Source of the DNA: Cenococcum geophilum 1.58
Taxonomy: Eukaryota > Ascomycota > Dothideomycetes > Gloniales > Gloniaceae
Length of the DNA: 64,000 nucleotides
Direction of reading: 5' to 3'
Assembly: GCA_001692895.1 (NCBI GenBank)
Contig: KV748176.1
Coordinates: 3,749,092 to 3,813,091 of the forward strand
This document shows positions 1-11,185 of the stretch, in pieces (the stretch's first letter is position 1; every line of letters begins with the position of its first letter). The notes beneath the pieces were generated by a model that saw only the letters and a list, made by a program, of their open reading frames with translations, had not been told where the DNA came from and searched no databases. A program made the translations under genes and the position numbers.

Positions 1-251
1 AAAATTTCTCCAGAAAATAGCAAGTTGAGTGATCTAGATGGTGAAACTAGGAGCATGGTCGAGAAGATGATGTTCGACCAGCGACAAAAGGAGTTGGGGA
101 AGCCTACAAGCGATGAGCAGAAGAAGATGGACCTGCTGGCTCAGTTTCAGAAGCAACACCCAGGTATGATCTAACTTGTGAATGGCTTCTTGTGTGAACT
201 CTACTAACCACGTCTGCAGAGATGGATTTCTCTAACGCTAAGATCGGTTAA
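1..251 (+). CDS. nudC: NudC C-terminal part (5' end outside window)
   Basis: Partial gene: the last 64 residues in two exons, 1-163 and 220-251, stop TAA at 249-251. The reading starts [20 protein letters not shown] and ends with an [10 protein letters not shown] tail, the highly conserved C-terminus of the nuclear-migration protein NudC, a CS-domain co-chaperone that supports the dynein/LIS1 pathway. The CS beta-sandwich itself lies upstream, outside the window; what remains is the helical tail after it. The 56-nt intron (164-219) has a GTATGA donor, a CTAAC branch site and a CAG acceptor, and splits the Glu codon before MDFSN. No regulation is visible because the promoter is missing. Family identification is from recognisable sequence; function is established for the family in Aspergillus, not shown here. 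Confidence 0.93.
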
Positions 252-1058
252 ACCAAGTCCTGGATGACGGAATCAGGCTATAACAGGAGTATGGAATTTT
301 CGTTAACTTTACAGCTATGGATCCCCAAAAAAAAGCGAAAAATATATGTTCAAAATGTATATTTAAAAATTTGAGGTGTGTGTATGCCAAATCAATTACC
401 CAAGGAGCAGCGTTCCTTAAATGCCCTTCATCATGCAGCTTGAATTAGGCTCCTAGGGTAAGTTGCTTGTATGATACCTTCAATCCCCTCTGTGACAGGT
501 GCAGAGACTCGTGAAGGCATCCCGGACAGGCACTGGAAATGGAGATTGGGAAAAGCTCGATCTGGTGAGATCCCAGATGCCTTGGAGCACACACTAAAAT
601 GTAGAGACTTGTTGCAAATAGCCCTTGTCACCCGAATACATGTCGTTATCCATGGGAAGAGGTCTCCCGAAAGCGCAGCAATAGCATGCCTTTGTTTACA
701 TATGGAAACAGGCGACAATTCCATGCTTGGCTTTCCTATCTTAAGCTTTTCAAGGGACCCTGCTGTAGTCGAAGCAAACGGCTGGTGCGAGACTATCGAA
801 ATAGCGCCCCACTAAGCTATCGCCAACAGTAAGCAAGTTTGATTATCCAGGAAACCGAAAGCGACTAAACTTTCTATAACCACAAGTCTTACAAGGTAAA
901 TATTATACAGAGAATAGCGGGGGTTAGGAAACCAAGATGCTATTACAGATATACAAGTGTGAGGATAACAGAATCTTGACTTTTGACGCCGACTCGACTT
1001 GGAGTCTCTGGAAGTTGTGTAGGCCATCTACGTTGTAACATAGTCAGATAATACAGAA
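252..1058. other. Intergenic between convergent genes
   Basis: This stretch separates the 3' ends of nudC (+) and the aspartyl-tRNA synthetase gene (-), so it should hold two 3' UTRs and terminators. Open frames of about 100 codons exist on both strands (431-815) but overlap each other, look like no family I know and have no intron or start context in their favour. I see no RNA gene or repeat in it. Confidence 0.6.
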
Positions 1059-3289
1059 TTACTCTTTCAATTCCAGGTGATACGTCTCAAGCTGTTCCTG
1101 AGTAAGTAAGTTTGGTGCTTTTACAAGCAAATCCTCACCCTTTCCACTCTTCGGGAAGGCAATGACATCTCTCACGGATTCTCTTCCCATCATAACAGCA
1201 ATGAGCCTGTCAAATCCAAGAGCAATGCCAGCATGAGGCGGACATCCTGCGCGCAAAACATCAAGTAGATGCCGGAAGTCCTGAAGACGCTCCTCGCTCA
1301 TTTTCAGAACATCTCGAAGGATATATTCTTGTACCTTTGCGTCATGGACACGCCGACTTCCGCCTCCAAGCTCTACACCATTAACAACAATGTCATAATG
1401 CTCGGCTTTAACAGCCAGAGGGTCAGTCAACAGTAGGTCAACGTCTTCTGGGGATTTGGGGGCCGTGAATGGGTGGTGAGTAGAAGATATTCCAGCCGTA
1501 CCGCCTTGTCCCGGATCGGTGCCGTTCGTCGGAGAAAACAGTGGAAAATCAGTGATCCAGAGGAATTTGAAACCCTTTGGTGCTGGGATATACTTTGTAG
1601 CAACCGCCGCTTTATGCAAAGCTAAGCGCAAATTGCCTATAAGTGTAGATCCACCTGCAAAAGGCGCCTTCTTTCTAGCCTGAAGTACAACCAGGTCGCC
1701 ATGTTTCAAATTTAGGATCTCCTCTACATGCTCTGCAGCCTCAAAACCAAATGGCTGAAGGCCTTGTAGGGGCTGTTTCAAATCATAAACAAAAATCCCA
1801 GGCTGGCCTTCCGGGTTGTTAAGGAACGGAGCGGCTTCAGGACTGTCCATAAAATTGCTAATAAACTTTCGACTTTCTTGAGGGTTGTCGGACACAGATA
1901 AGTTCATGACTTCAACTACAGGATCCAACAATGGGCCTATTTTACCAATGAGATCGACGGGAAGAAGGTGGCCTACGCGATGAATCTAGGCCAGGTTAAT
2001 CTTCATATCACAAGTTAATGCGGTTTGCTAACCTCCATTCCAAGCCGCAAATCAGGCTTATCTGACCCATATTGCGACATAGCATCATGATATGACATTC
2101 GAGGGAAATTAGACTCGGGGATTTTTTCGTCGATCATGGATATCCAAAGACGTCGTAAAATGGTTTCAATTTGCTGCATTACATCTTCACCTTTCGCAAA
2201 AGACATTTCCAGGTCAATCTATTAACAACTTAGACTTCGAAATATGAGACATTGTTCACGTTCTTACCTGGGTAAACTCAGGCTGACGATCGGCTCTATG
2301 GTCTTCGTCACGGAAACAACGAGCAATTTGGAAGTATTTCGGGATCCCGCTGGCCATGAGTATTTGCTTGTACTGCTGCGGACTTTGCGGAAGAGCATAA
2401 GCCAATCCTTTAGTCCGTGTCGGTACAAGAAATTCTCGAGCGCCTTCGGGTGTTGATTTGAACAACAAGGGCGTTTCAATTTCTAGAAATTCTTCTTCTC
2501 GAAGTTGTTGTCTGCAAATATCTGCAACCTTGGCCCTGAAAAGCAAAGCATCGCGAATCTCTTTGTTGGTTCGTATTTGAAGATGGCGCTGTTCCGGAGG
2601 AAAAAAAGTCTCAGATGTAACAATGATGTCCTTTGGGAATTTATTGAGAGGTTGAATATCTATAAGGTCGACTTCAACGTTATTAATCATCTTTATTCCT
2701 GAGGCAAAATCGCCCTTCGCCGGTTTCCGAGCCTTCAGGACACCTCGAATGACAACAGGAGTGTGGGAATTCAAAGTCTTCAGTTTCGAATGAGCCGGTT
2801 TGTCTTGGCCATCCCCACTGTGCGCAAAAGAAATAAGTTGGACACTACAAGAGAGATCTTTGCTCTGTAATGGAAGGAAGGACATATGCTTTGAGATATC
2901 TTTACGCGTTCCAAGGTAGCCATGAAGTACCACTAATTTTCCAGGGCTTTCTCTTTCTAAGGCAGAGACCTCATGAGTAAGCCGGGGAAATTCAACTAAT
3001 AAAATGAGCTCTCCATATAGGTAACATTGACTTGCTATAACGTACATGATTTTTTGAAGTCTTCAAGGATTTCAGATGTTGAGGAAGGCGCACTATGGTT
3101 AAGAGTTATTCTCGAAGAAGTGAATGTGCGCTTATTACCAAGGCACTGTCGTCCTAGATGGTATTGAATATTTCGTGGCCGATTTTGATTCAGAATTCCA
3201 GCAGCTCGAACGAATCTTGATATTTCGGCATAAGACCTCCATACTGAAACCCGCGATATGGCTACGGCAGAAAAAATCTGTGGCAACAT
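1059..3289 (-). CDS. MSD1: Mitochondrial aspartyl-tRNA synthetase
   Basis: Charges mitochondrial tRNA-Asp. Four exons read on the minus strand: 3289-3046, 2995-2268, 2218-2033 and 1985-1059, giving 694 residues with introns of 50, 49 and 47 nt, all with GT donors and AG acceptors and consistent phase. The first 40 or so residues ([12 protein letters not shown], then Arg-rich and Ser-rich) look like a mitochondrial presequence. An OB-fold anticodon-binding domain follows (HGYLGTRKD near residue 100). The class II catalytic core has motif 2 [16 protein letters not shown] (309-324) and motif 3 GIALGFDRL (639-647). The HHPFT motif and overall layout are of the bacterial/mitochondrial AspRS type, and the length is close to yeast Msd1. 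The 3' end is convergent with nudC. The first intron acceptor was chosen because it alone keeps frame and gives the expected FPRLTH start of the OB domain. Confidence 0.95.
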
Positions 3290-4459
3290 TGTTCTCTAGA
3301 AACAGTGAAAGACGCTACACTGATGAGCAACAAGAGTTCACAGAATGTGCCAAGACTGTTACTAAGCGAAACTAACACCAATTCATTTTCTTGCGCACTT
3401 TTGCTTTCGACTTTCCTTTCCTCATCCTTCCAGTTTAAAACCTGTGAGTATCACATTTTTTACCTTCCTGTATTTGGCTAATAGTACTCTCGTAGATGAT
3501 GAAAGCCTAGCGTGTACCCGATGAGCTGTCCTCTTCTTCTGCCTTCAAACTCTCCCTTTACCGGGCTTAAGTGGTTTGACTGTGGAATTGGATGCAGCAT
3601 GATATCGGCGTTCGGCACACCCCTCTTGTTACATTCACGAACGCGATGAAGGCATCTCTGAATAATCTGGAAGGTGTCTATTTTGCACTGATCTTCGGCG
3701 ATCGCGATATACCATACCACGGCCATGTACCGTTGCGATCGATTCTGTATATACATGAAGAACAAGAAAGTCCCATACCATTTTTTAACATTCGCAATGA
3801 TACGGTTTCGTACAATTAATGAGATGCTCATGTTTGCCGGCATTACCTTATAGAGATTATGAGGTTGCCATCCTCTGCTTTCTAACAGCTGAGCGAGAGT
3901 AATACTAGCACTGTCAACAGCCTCGCTCCTTGAGGTAGCTCATGTTGCCTCTGCAATAAGAGTTGGACGGTAATAGCATTGGCACATTCTGGTTCAGACT
4001 GTACTTGCTACCTCTGACTTTGGAACTCCTTGCCCAACGCAAAATTCGGGAATTTCTAACTATTCAGTATCCCGTCAAGGTGCTCCTTTTATTGTGGCCC
4101 GTCTCTACCGAAGTATCTATAGCTTCTCATCGTGATGAAACCACCACAATGGGCCGCAAACGTTCTTCCAATGATGCAGACCTTCTTCAACCTGGAGTCA
4201 AATTATATATTAAATTTAGGCTTTATTATCATAATATTGGGTTATAATTAATTGATCAAATCTACAGCTTTATTTTGCCAAGACTTAATTAAATCTAGAG
4301 CCTCTGGTTGGCTCGGTAAAAGGAGCACCTTTCGTGACGGCGCATGGGATAGTCTTCCGATCGACATTTATATTTAATCAAAATCCTTTCGGCCTATGAG
4401 AAGATGTAAGGGGATGGAAGAGTCTTTATAATAATACCACTGTTATAATAACTGAGTCT
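3290..4459. other. Intergenic, with AT-rich island near 4195-4450
   Basis: Upstream (promoter side) of the aspartyl-tRNA synthetase gene. Open frames at 3478-3843 and 3963-4247 match nothing I recognise. From about 4195 the sequence turns AT-rich with many TA steps, like the transposon block beyond 21.7 kb, and returns to normal composition by about 4450. It could be a small transposon relic; I found no terminal repeats or target duplication. Confidence 0.4.
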
Positions 4460-4657
4460 TCATCGAATATTGAACTCTACTACACGTTCGTCGGTGACTT
4501 CTTCTAGCATTCCATGCATGATCCTGTGAACATAGGCACTGCCAACAAAGGTATAGTAATCTAGCTCGGATCGCAGCAGGACTGGCATTGAATAACCATA
4601 CAACATACAGATATTACATTTTGGAGCTCCGAGACTCATGAAGCCAGTGGCAGTCAT
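4460..4657 (-). pseudogene. Probable HET-domain protein remnant (C-terminal end)
   Basis: A 65-residue frame contains GFMSLGAP, then a hydrophobic/Cys segment, VLLR, YYTFVGSAYVHRIMHGM and a short acidic tail before its stop. This order (GY.GLGP, PFVLR, Y.LVG..YVHGIMDGE) is the usual C-terminus of fungal HET-domain (heterokaryon incompatibility) proteins. No HET domain or other upstream exon is found; the sequence just upstream is a duplicated block (4697-4837) unlike that family. I read it as a fossil fragment. It could instead be a chance frame, but the YVHRIMHG match in the right order is hard to dismiss. Confidence 0.5.
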
Positions 4658-4696
4658 AAAGAGTCGATAAACCTATTCCACTGCCACATATCACTG

Positions 4697-4837
4697 TCTT
4701 GCTTCATTTCTCCTCAACACGAGGAGTCTTGTGGAAGAAACCGGTCTTGCATGAATAGAGGCCCATCACCATCTTGCTTCATTTCTCTTCGACATCAGAA
4801 GTCTGCTGTGGAAGAAGCCGGCCTCGCAAGAATGGAG
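4697..4837. repeat. Imperfect direct duplication, 2 copies of about 65 bp
   Basis: Copy 1 (4697-4760) and copy 2 (4772-4837) both run tcttgcttcatttctc..., a variable arm, then gtggaagaa(a/g)ccgg. They differ by several substitutions and small gaps. Copy 1 contains a small hairpin with arms ctcct and aggag. The duplication lies between the HET-like fragment and the 3' end of the coiled-coil gene, so part may be that gene's 3' UTR. Confidence 0.75.
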
Positions 4838-4879
4838 TAGTTGCGCTGCCGACTGCTACAGCCGCAACACATAGAGCCT

Positions 4880-5507
4880 TTATATTATTAGAAGGGAGAA
4901 TGTAGGAAATATAAGAACACTTGCAGCAAAGACAAAGCCCCACACCAATCGAGTTTCGCGCTCTATCAACTCCGTCTTGAGTATCAATATGCCACGTTCA
5001 AAAATTGCCCCAAGTCTATCGAACTTTGAGTCGAGGTTGGACTCAAGAGCGCCGATTTTGAAGCCAGGGGCATTGATTTTGGAGTCGCACTTGGACTCAA
5101 GAGCGCTGATTTTGAAGTCAAGGGCGCTGAGTTGTCCAGTGAGGCTGGTCTGGAGATTGTTCATTTCAATATTAGTAGACTCTTTGAGGCGATCTAGCTG
5201 TAACTTCGTCGTAGACATATCTGACTGAAGTGCGTTGATCTTGTCGACAGGTGAGCTCTGGTAAGAAGGGGCCTGAGAAGGGGCCTGAGAAGAGTCTTGA
5301 GAAGACGGACGGACGTCACTATCATCATATAGTGAACCTATAGAACTGTTAACGACTTTTTAAATTAGAGCTAGATGAATATATTTTACGTGTTATGGTG
5401 TAGAGAGGACCAGGTTGGGATCTGAATGCATAGACGCGACCGTGCAGACGGGCAGAGCTCTGTCGGAGAGCAGCGCGCTGGAAAGTCTGGATGGCTCTGT
5501 GCAGCAT
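4880..5507 (-). CDS. Mitochondrial coiled-coil membrane protein, uncharacterised
   Basis: Two exons, 5507-5390 and 5337-4880, make 191 residues. The 52-nt intron (5338-5389) has a GTAAAA donor, a GTTAAC branch site and a TATAG acceptor; the phase-1 join completes an Arg codon. Exon 1 starts MLHRAIQTFQRAALRQSSAR and has Arg but no acidic residues over about 40 positions: a strong mitochondrial presequence. A Ser/Pro/Gln linker with a doubled QAPS follows. From about residue 65 to 165 there is a heptad-like coiled coil with a recurring (F/D)KI.ALES..DSK unit. The last 22 residues (LVWGFVFAASVLIFPTFSLL) form one membrane segment. Layout resembles small CCDC90/DUF1640-like inner-membrane proteins, but I cannot assign a family. 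It sits between two mitochondrial aminoacyl-tRNA synthetase genes on the same strand. Function unknown. Confidence 0.82.
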
Positions 5508-5842
5508 TTCTAGTGAAGGTCGTAAAGTAGTAAAGAGCCGATATTAGAGGTGACGATGACTCAAAGTGCAAATGTCTGTTATTGAGTAGAGAAAGACAGT
5601 CGATATTAGAGGTGACAATGACTCAAAGTGCAAATTTTTGTTGTTGAGTAGAGAAAGGAAGACTTCTGAGGTTGCTTTAACTGACATCGACTATCACATG
5701 CTCCAAGGCTTTGCCAGCAAGCGAGATGTGACTCAGGCGATTAGATTGGAAGTGACATGCTGGATCGTTCTTCTACTTATACAGAACTCACCTTGATGTA
5801 TTTTGGAATACATGATATTTTACAAGTCTTTCTACATAGGCA
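5508..5842. other. Spacer upstream of coiled-coil gene, downstream of TyrRS gene
   Basis: This is the 5' region of the coiled-coil gene and the 3' flank of the tyrosyl-tRNA synthetase gene (both minus strand). It is largely filled by the 62-bp tandem duplication at 5539-5658. The rest shows nothing clear. Confidence 0.6.
5539..5658. repeat. 62-bp tandem duplication in a promoter/5' UTR
   Basis: Two head-to-tail copies, 5539-5600 and 5601-5658, both begin cgatattagaggtgac and end tgagtagagaaag. They differ at a handful of sites. Copy 1 begins 32 bp upstream of the start codon of the minus-strand coiled-coil gene, so any transcription-factor site or 5' UTR element it holds is doubled. Confidence 0.9.
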
Positions 5843-7879
5843 TCAAGCTGCTGCTTCCTTGAATTCCTGTTCTACAGCTTTTGCTTTCGCCTGCGCCGCC
5901 TTAAACTCTTCCCACCCGGGACACGAGTGGCCTTGTGTTTCGAACTCCTCATCATTGATAATGCGGCACATCCTAATATTCCACTTCCCCACCCTTAAAA
6001 CCAAAAGATTTTCCTCTATGAGAAACTGCTTCGGCAATTCTGGGTCAAAATTCTTAATTGGTAGCCATGTCAACGCATCTCCCATTGTACTAGCCCGGCC
6101 AGGGTCGCTTGCCACATATGCACCTTGATTCATAACTAGTTTATGACCCTCGCCTTTAGAAGATGCTAGCCCAGCCGCGTGTAAAATTTTAGGGAATGCC
6201 TGCCCGAAGACGAGAGATTTAGGGAGGACTATGTGCTTTGAGGGGGCATTATGAGAGCTGATTGCTGGTGCTTTTCTATTCAAAGAAGGGCTCATGTAAG
6301 ATTCTTGAGGGCTTTTGGCGTTCGTCCCTTCCTTCGTAGCAGGCCCACCTTCTATCTGCTTCTTGGGAAGCTCCTCTTTGATAGCGGATAGCTGAATAGT
6401 ACCTGTTCCTCGACTAAACATTTTCTTGTGCTGCATTTCGGCATTCTTTGCGGCTTGGGCTCCATGAGCAAGTTCGACGAATTCACGAGCTAGGAGGTGT
6501 TGTGCGGCTCGTTTTGAAGGGTCTTGAATGTGGCTTTGCATAACAAGCTCAATATGCTCTAGCGGAAGGAAAGTGAAGAGTTTTAGATAGCGCTCAACGT
6601 CTGAATCCGAACTTCGCAGGAAGAACTGAACATGCACTGTTAGTCAATCGAAACATTAGAACCCATCTCCCACAGGCATACCTGATATAAATCGAAAGAA
6701 CTTAGCATTTCTGGATCTAACCAGATTGCGTTACCTGCGCTCTTTCCAAACTTTGCTCCAGACGAAGTGGTGAGAAGTGGAGTAGTGAACCCGTATGGAG
6801 CCATCAATGGCTCTTCTTTTTCCTGTCGGATGCTTGGGTCGTGGTATGTTTTTCTGATATAATTTATCGCGTCCATCCCGGCACAGATGTTACCAAATTG
6901 GTCGGATCCCCCAATTTGTACTTGTACTCCTATAGTATTATACATGTGCCACCAATCCCAAGCTTGTAAGAGGGGGTAACAGAATTCTGAGAAAGACATC
7001 CCATTCCCACTTTCAAGTCTTGTTTTCACCCTATAATGCCGTCAGTGAGAAGGTCCTAACTCTGCCCCGCCAGAAGTGGGAGAGCTCACGAGTCTCTATT
7101 GAGCATTGTTCCAACGCGAGTCCCTGAGCCCAATACTTTCATCAAATCCATCATAGTGAGCTTATTAATCCAGGAATTGTTGTTCAGCAAACCCCGTTTC
7201 CACGACCAGTTCCTCCTATATCCATATTTGATTGCTAGGCACCCGACGTTCACCCATAGTTGCTTGAGCTGTAAATGCATGGATATCACATTTGCTTTGT
7301 GAACATCGGAGTGTTTTTGCTCTCGAGCAGTGGTTCTGCCTGTTGGGTCTCCGATTTTGGCCGTCGCTCCGCCTAGCTATCGAAAATTAGTCTTTTTGTT
7401 AAGACGGGGACTTCGCTGATGCACTCACTAAAGTGACGGCGTGAAAACCGTTCATATACATCCAGAAGAGCGTCATCAATGGAAGGAGGTGCCCCATGTG
7501 CAAAGAAGGAGCTGTTGGGTCTATGCCAACATATGCCCCTATCCGTTTCTCGGTCATGAGAGAACTAAGAGCATCTTTTTCCCTGGACAGGTTCTCAGTA
7601 TTTTTCAGCATTGTCTGAATTAAGGCTCAAGCTCACATACCCGGCGATATCCTTTACAAACCCTCGCTCTTCCAATATGCTCATCATATTTTGTTTCTTG
7701 CCCGCCTTAATCTTGACTGCCTGAGCTTTCCATTCTAATTCGGCATCGTACGTTTTACGGAGGAAATTTTGGGTTATAGCCCGCCGTGATTCTCGGGCAA
7801 TATTGCGATTTCGAATGCATCGCTTGCATATGTACGGCTGAGGTCGTGCTAGGTACTTGAAGAAAGATGTCGCCGCCAT
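5843..7879 (-). CDS. MSY1: Mitochondrial tyrosyl-tRNA synthetase (CYT-18 type)
   Basis: Charges mitochondrial tRNA-Tyr; the Neurospora orthologue CYT-18 also helps group I introns fold, a role I can only infer as possible here. Five exons: 7879-7641, 7582-7429, 7376-7090, 7030-6682, 6625-5843; 603 residues; introns of 58, 52, 59 and 56 nt. Start chosen at [20 protein letters not shown], an Arg/Lys-rich presequence in good ATGG context. Class I signatures: HIGH-like HMGH (108-111), the tyrosine pocket GGSDQFGN (267-274) and the KMSKS-type loop KFGKS (320-324). A long C-terminal part follows with a low-complexity insertion and an S4-like RNA-binding end ([18 protein letters not shown], then [10 protein letters not shown]). 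An in-frame ATG 33 codons upstream (7978) would make a longer N-terminus. Divergent from the GH36 gene. Confidence 0.94.
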
Positions 7880-8240
7880 TGGCAATACCTTTCCTCTACA
7901 TCCAAAGATCTCCGTGATGCGGTCCGCAGAAGTTTGACGGCCCGACTTGTTTCCGAGAAGCAAGGGTCTCGTGGACATCGGCTTGGCGAGGGTCCTCCAC
8001 TTTTCGCTGTCAATATGTCAAACTCATATCTAGCACCTTTGAAAATACCAGATAGTCTCGTCTTTGTACTGCGAGGCCCAAGATAAGTCGTACATCAAAT
8101 TCAGGAACTGTATTTCCATAGCCCGTGCCTCACCATACCGTTCCGTTTCTCGCAGTTGAGCGTCTATTATCTCAGACATTAACTCGCTTTTGCTTGCCTT
8201 CTTCAAAACCGCTGTGCCTCTGCCTTATATCATCTAAAAC
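7880..8240. promoter_or_regulatory. Bidirectional promoter region, TyrRS / GH36
   Basis: The 361 bp between the start codons of the tyrosyl-tRNA synthetase (-) and GH36 (+) genes must carry both promoters. I see no clear TATA box or named factor site. On the minus strand a protein-like frame (Met at 8179-8177, MSEIIDAQLRETERYGEARA..., 49 codons, open further upstream) occupies much of it and can be joined in frame to the synthetase by one possible 43-nt intron. It may be an upstream ORF, an N-terminal extension or chance. Confidence 0.5.
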
Positions 8241-11185
8241 ATGTATGCTAAGCTCATTTGCAATCCTCCGCTTGGGCAAGCAACCATTGTAACACCTCAC
8301 AGTCAATCTGTGAGTCTTTTCAAAAGCAGTTCTGCGTCCTGAGACTACATTGATTGACATAACTCAGGTCAAATTCACAGTTCTGATTGAAAGTTCTGCT
8401 TCGCCAGAAAAAACGTTGAATGTAGCTCTGTGGCATAATCACAATGATCCAAATAAATGGGAAAGTCTTGCTTTAAAAGAAATTAATAAGCCTGCAACTG
8501 TGGTATGAGAAGCCAGAATTGTTTCGGCAACTCCACTTAGTACTGACCAGCCTCAAAGCTAACCCTTCATTGTGGTCAAAATGAGAGCTTACAGCAACAA
8601 TGGTTCACAGTGGATCTCCACGGACAGTCGAGACCGAAAACACCAGTGTCTTTTACTATAACATTTCGAGCAGGGGAAGACGAACCCTGGAAATGGGCCA
8701 ATGATCACTTTTCCACCTCCGATGGCCAACTACTCTATCAAGCACTAGCTTTACAAGATCAAGACCTGACTGACTACGTAGACGGCCTCGGCCCTTATCT
8801 CGAAATTAATAAAGAGGCTAGTGAGACGCCGAATACGCTTTTATGGTCTGTCAATACTCCAGTTAATGCTGCATCTGGTGCTGTATCCGGTTACTCTGAT
8901 AGTAAACTCGGCACTCCCATTGCAGTTTCAAGGTGGTTCTCCTTAGTGCGATTGTGGAGCCCATGGTTAGCTCCGCGGCAAGGGAAAGGCCAATTTCGGC
9001 CAGACAAGGATGCTGTGATGGCGGCATTCCTACGGGATGATGGCTCTCATATGGTTGTGCTTGCCGTTAGTGGTGTTGATGATGTGCTGACCGCTCTTCA
9101 TCACGACGGACAAGGGGCCATTGTCATTAATTCACGCAATGATAGTGAGAAAGAAGGCACTGCTAAATTGATTGTTGCAGTTGCACAGACTTTTGAGGTA
9201 GCTAATGCGGCAGTCATGTACCATGCTCGGAAATTGGTCACAAAATATGAAGTAGGTTCTGGGGAGATCGAGGCTGAGATGAAAGCTATGTCTGACAATG
9301 GAATGAAACCTGCATGGTTAGAGAATTGGTATGACGGCCTAGCATATTGTACGTGGAATGGCCTGGGTCAGCATCTCACTGAGCAGAAAATATTTGATGC
9401 ACTGGACTCGCTTGAAAATAATGAAATCAATGGTAAAATCCAAAATCCGCAAACAAAATCCCATGCTAATAGAACCAGTTACAAATCTCATCATAGATGA
9501 TAACTGGCAGTCCTTAGTAAAAGCCCTATCATAGACTGACCATATTCGAATATTTGCTTATAGTCTACAGAACAATGAAGGTGCTAATCAATTTCAGCGA
9601 GGCTGGATTGAATTCGAAGCAAATAAGGAAGGCTTTCCTGGGGGTCTACAGCAGACAGTATCGGAGATCCGCAAGAAGCACAAGAATATTTCTCACATTG
9701 CCGTGTGGCATGCTCTGGTAAGTAACACACATATGTATCTCCACAGGTGCTAAGATCAGCCAGTTAGGGTACTGGGGAGGAATTGCCCCCGAAGGCAAGC
9801 TCGCCAAAAACTATAAAACGGTGTCTGTTCAGAAGAAAGATGGTGTTTCTGGAGGTAAAATGCTTGCAGTTGCCAAAGAAGACGTGCCACGATTCTACCA
9901 AGACTTCTACAGCTTCTTGAGCTCCGCAGGCATTGACTCCGTTAAGACGGATGCTCAATTCTTCCTCGACGAGCTTGAAAATGCAACTGATAGAAGAAAC
10001 TTCATCCGTACCTACCAAGACGCTTGGATTATCAACAGCCTCCGCTATTTCTCAGCAAAAGCCATATCTTGCATGTCTCAGATCCCACAAATCCTCTTCC
10101 ATTCCCAAATGCCGAGTAACAAGCCTCGCCTTCTTGTCCGCAACTCTGACGACTTCTTCCCCGAAGTTCCTGCCTCGCATCCTTGGCACATATTCTGCAA
10201 CGCTTATAACTCCCTCTTTACGCAGCACCTTAACGTGCTACCAGACTGGGACATGTTCCAGACGTCACATCCATGGGCTTCTTTCCATGCCGCTGCGCGC
10301 TGTGTTTCCGGCGGCCCTATATACATTACCGATGTTCCGGGAAAGCACAATGTTGAGCTCATCCACCAGATGACGGCTAAGACCGCACGCGGAGACACCG
10401 TGATCTTACGCCCCCATACTGTCGGTAAGACCATTGAAGCATACACTGGGTATGATGAGCACGTCTTGCTGAAAATCGGTACGTATGTCGGCATGGCACG
10501 TACCGGGACCGGTATCCTAGGCATCTTCAACGTCTCCCAGCGCAGTCTCACAGAAATGATCCGGCTTGACCAATTTCCTGGCACGGAAGAAGGCACTTAT
10601 ATTATTCGCAGCCACAACACTGGCCAGGTTAGCGAGCCTGTGAATCGGAACGACCACTTCTCTTTTGTGCAGGTGGAAATACCAATCCAAGGGTGGGAGA
10701 TCCTGTCTGCGTACCCGATGCGTACGTTCGAGCTTGAGCGCAAAGAACCTGCCGCAGGTCCCGCTTCCGTCAGTGTTTCGAACTTGGGTCTGTTGGGCAA
10801 AATGACCGGCGCCGCTGCCATAGTGAACATGGATATGTATATCGAAAAATCTTCGGGTAGACTGAGAGTTTGGACATCGCTGAAGGCACTTGGAATCTAT
10901 GGTGAGCTCAAGCCTCCGTTCTTCCTTCTTTCCATTTTCTTGCCAATGCTGAATTATATGCTTAATCTGTGGTATTCAGGCCTTTACGTTTCAGATCTAT
11001 CAGATCGTTCCTTAAAAGATGATTTCATGGCACTGCTCTTCGGACGACCCATCCCACTACACTGTGTCAAGATAAACGACCAACCGCCAAACGTGCTTGA
11101 GATTGATGTGGTGCGCGCTTGGAAGGAATCGGATTCAAAGGCTAGCTGGAGCAACGAGGTTGCAATTGAAATTGTTATACGCTAG
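8241..11185 (+). CDS. GH36 raffinose-synthase-like (Sip1 family) protein
   Basis: Seven exons: 8241-8309, 8368-8502, 8595-9432, 9479-9516, 9571-9717, 9764-10901, 10980-11185; 856 residues; introns 46-92 nt, all phases consistent. Start MYAKLICNPPLGQ matches the PPLGQ start of this fungal family. The GH36 barrel begins at YDGLAYCTWNGLGQHLT and IDDNWQ, runs through HIAVWHAL and GYWGG, and has the two catalytic aspartate motifs KTDAQ (Asp472, probable nucleophile) and RNSDDF (Asp538/539, probable acid/base). A C-terminal beta domain follows (GTGILGIFNVSQRS; LYVSDLSD). Plant relatives make or cut raffinose-series galactosides (raffinose synthase, alkaline alpha-galactosidase). The fungal substrate is not established; alpha-galactoside transfer or hydrolysis is the inference. 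No signal peptide is seen, so it should be cytosolic. The tiny 38-nt exon 4 is supported by the NLIIDDNWQSL motif it encodes. Confidence 0.94.

Noticed and set aside
431-815. Overlapping open frames of about 100 codons on both strands
   Set aside because: They are mutually antisense, match no family and lie in a 3'-3' intergenic region; likely chance.
3478-4247. Open frames upstream of the aspartyl-tRNA synthetase gene
   Set aside because: No recognisable domain, no splice support, and the last part runs into AT-rich relic sequence.
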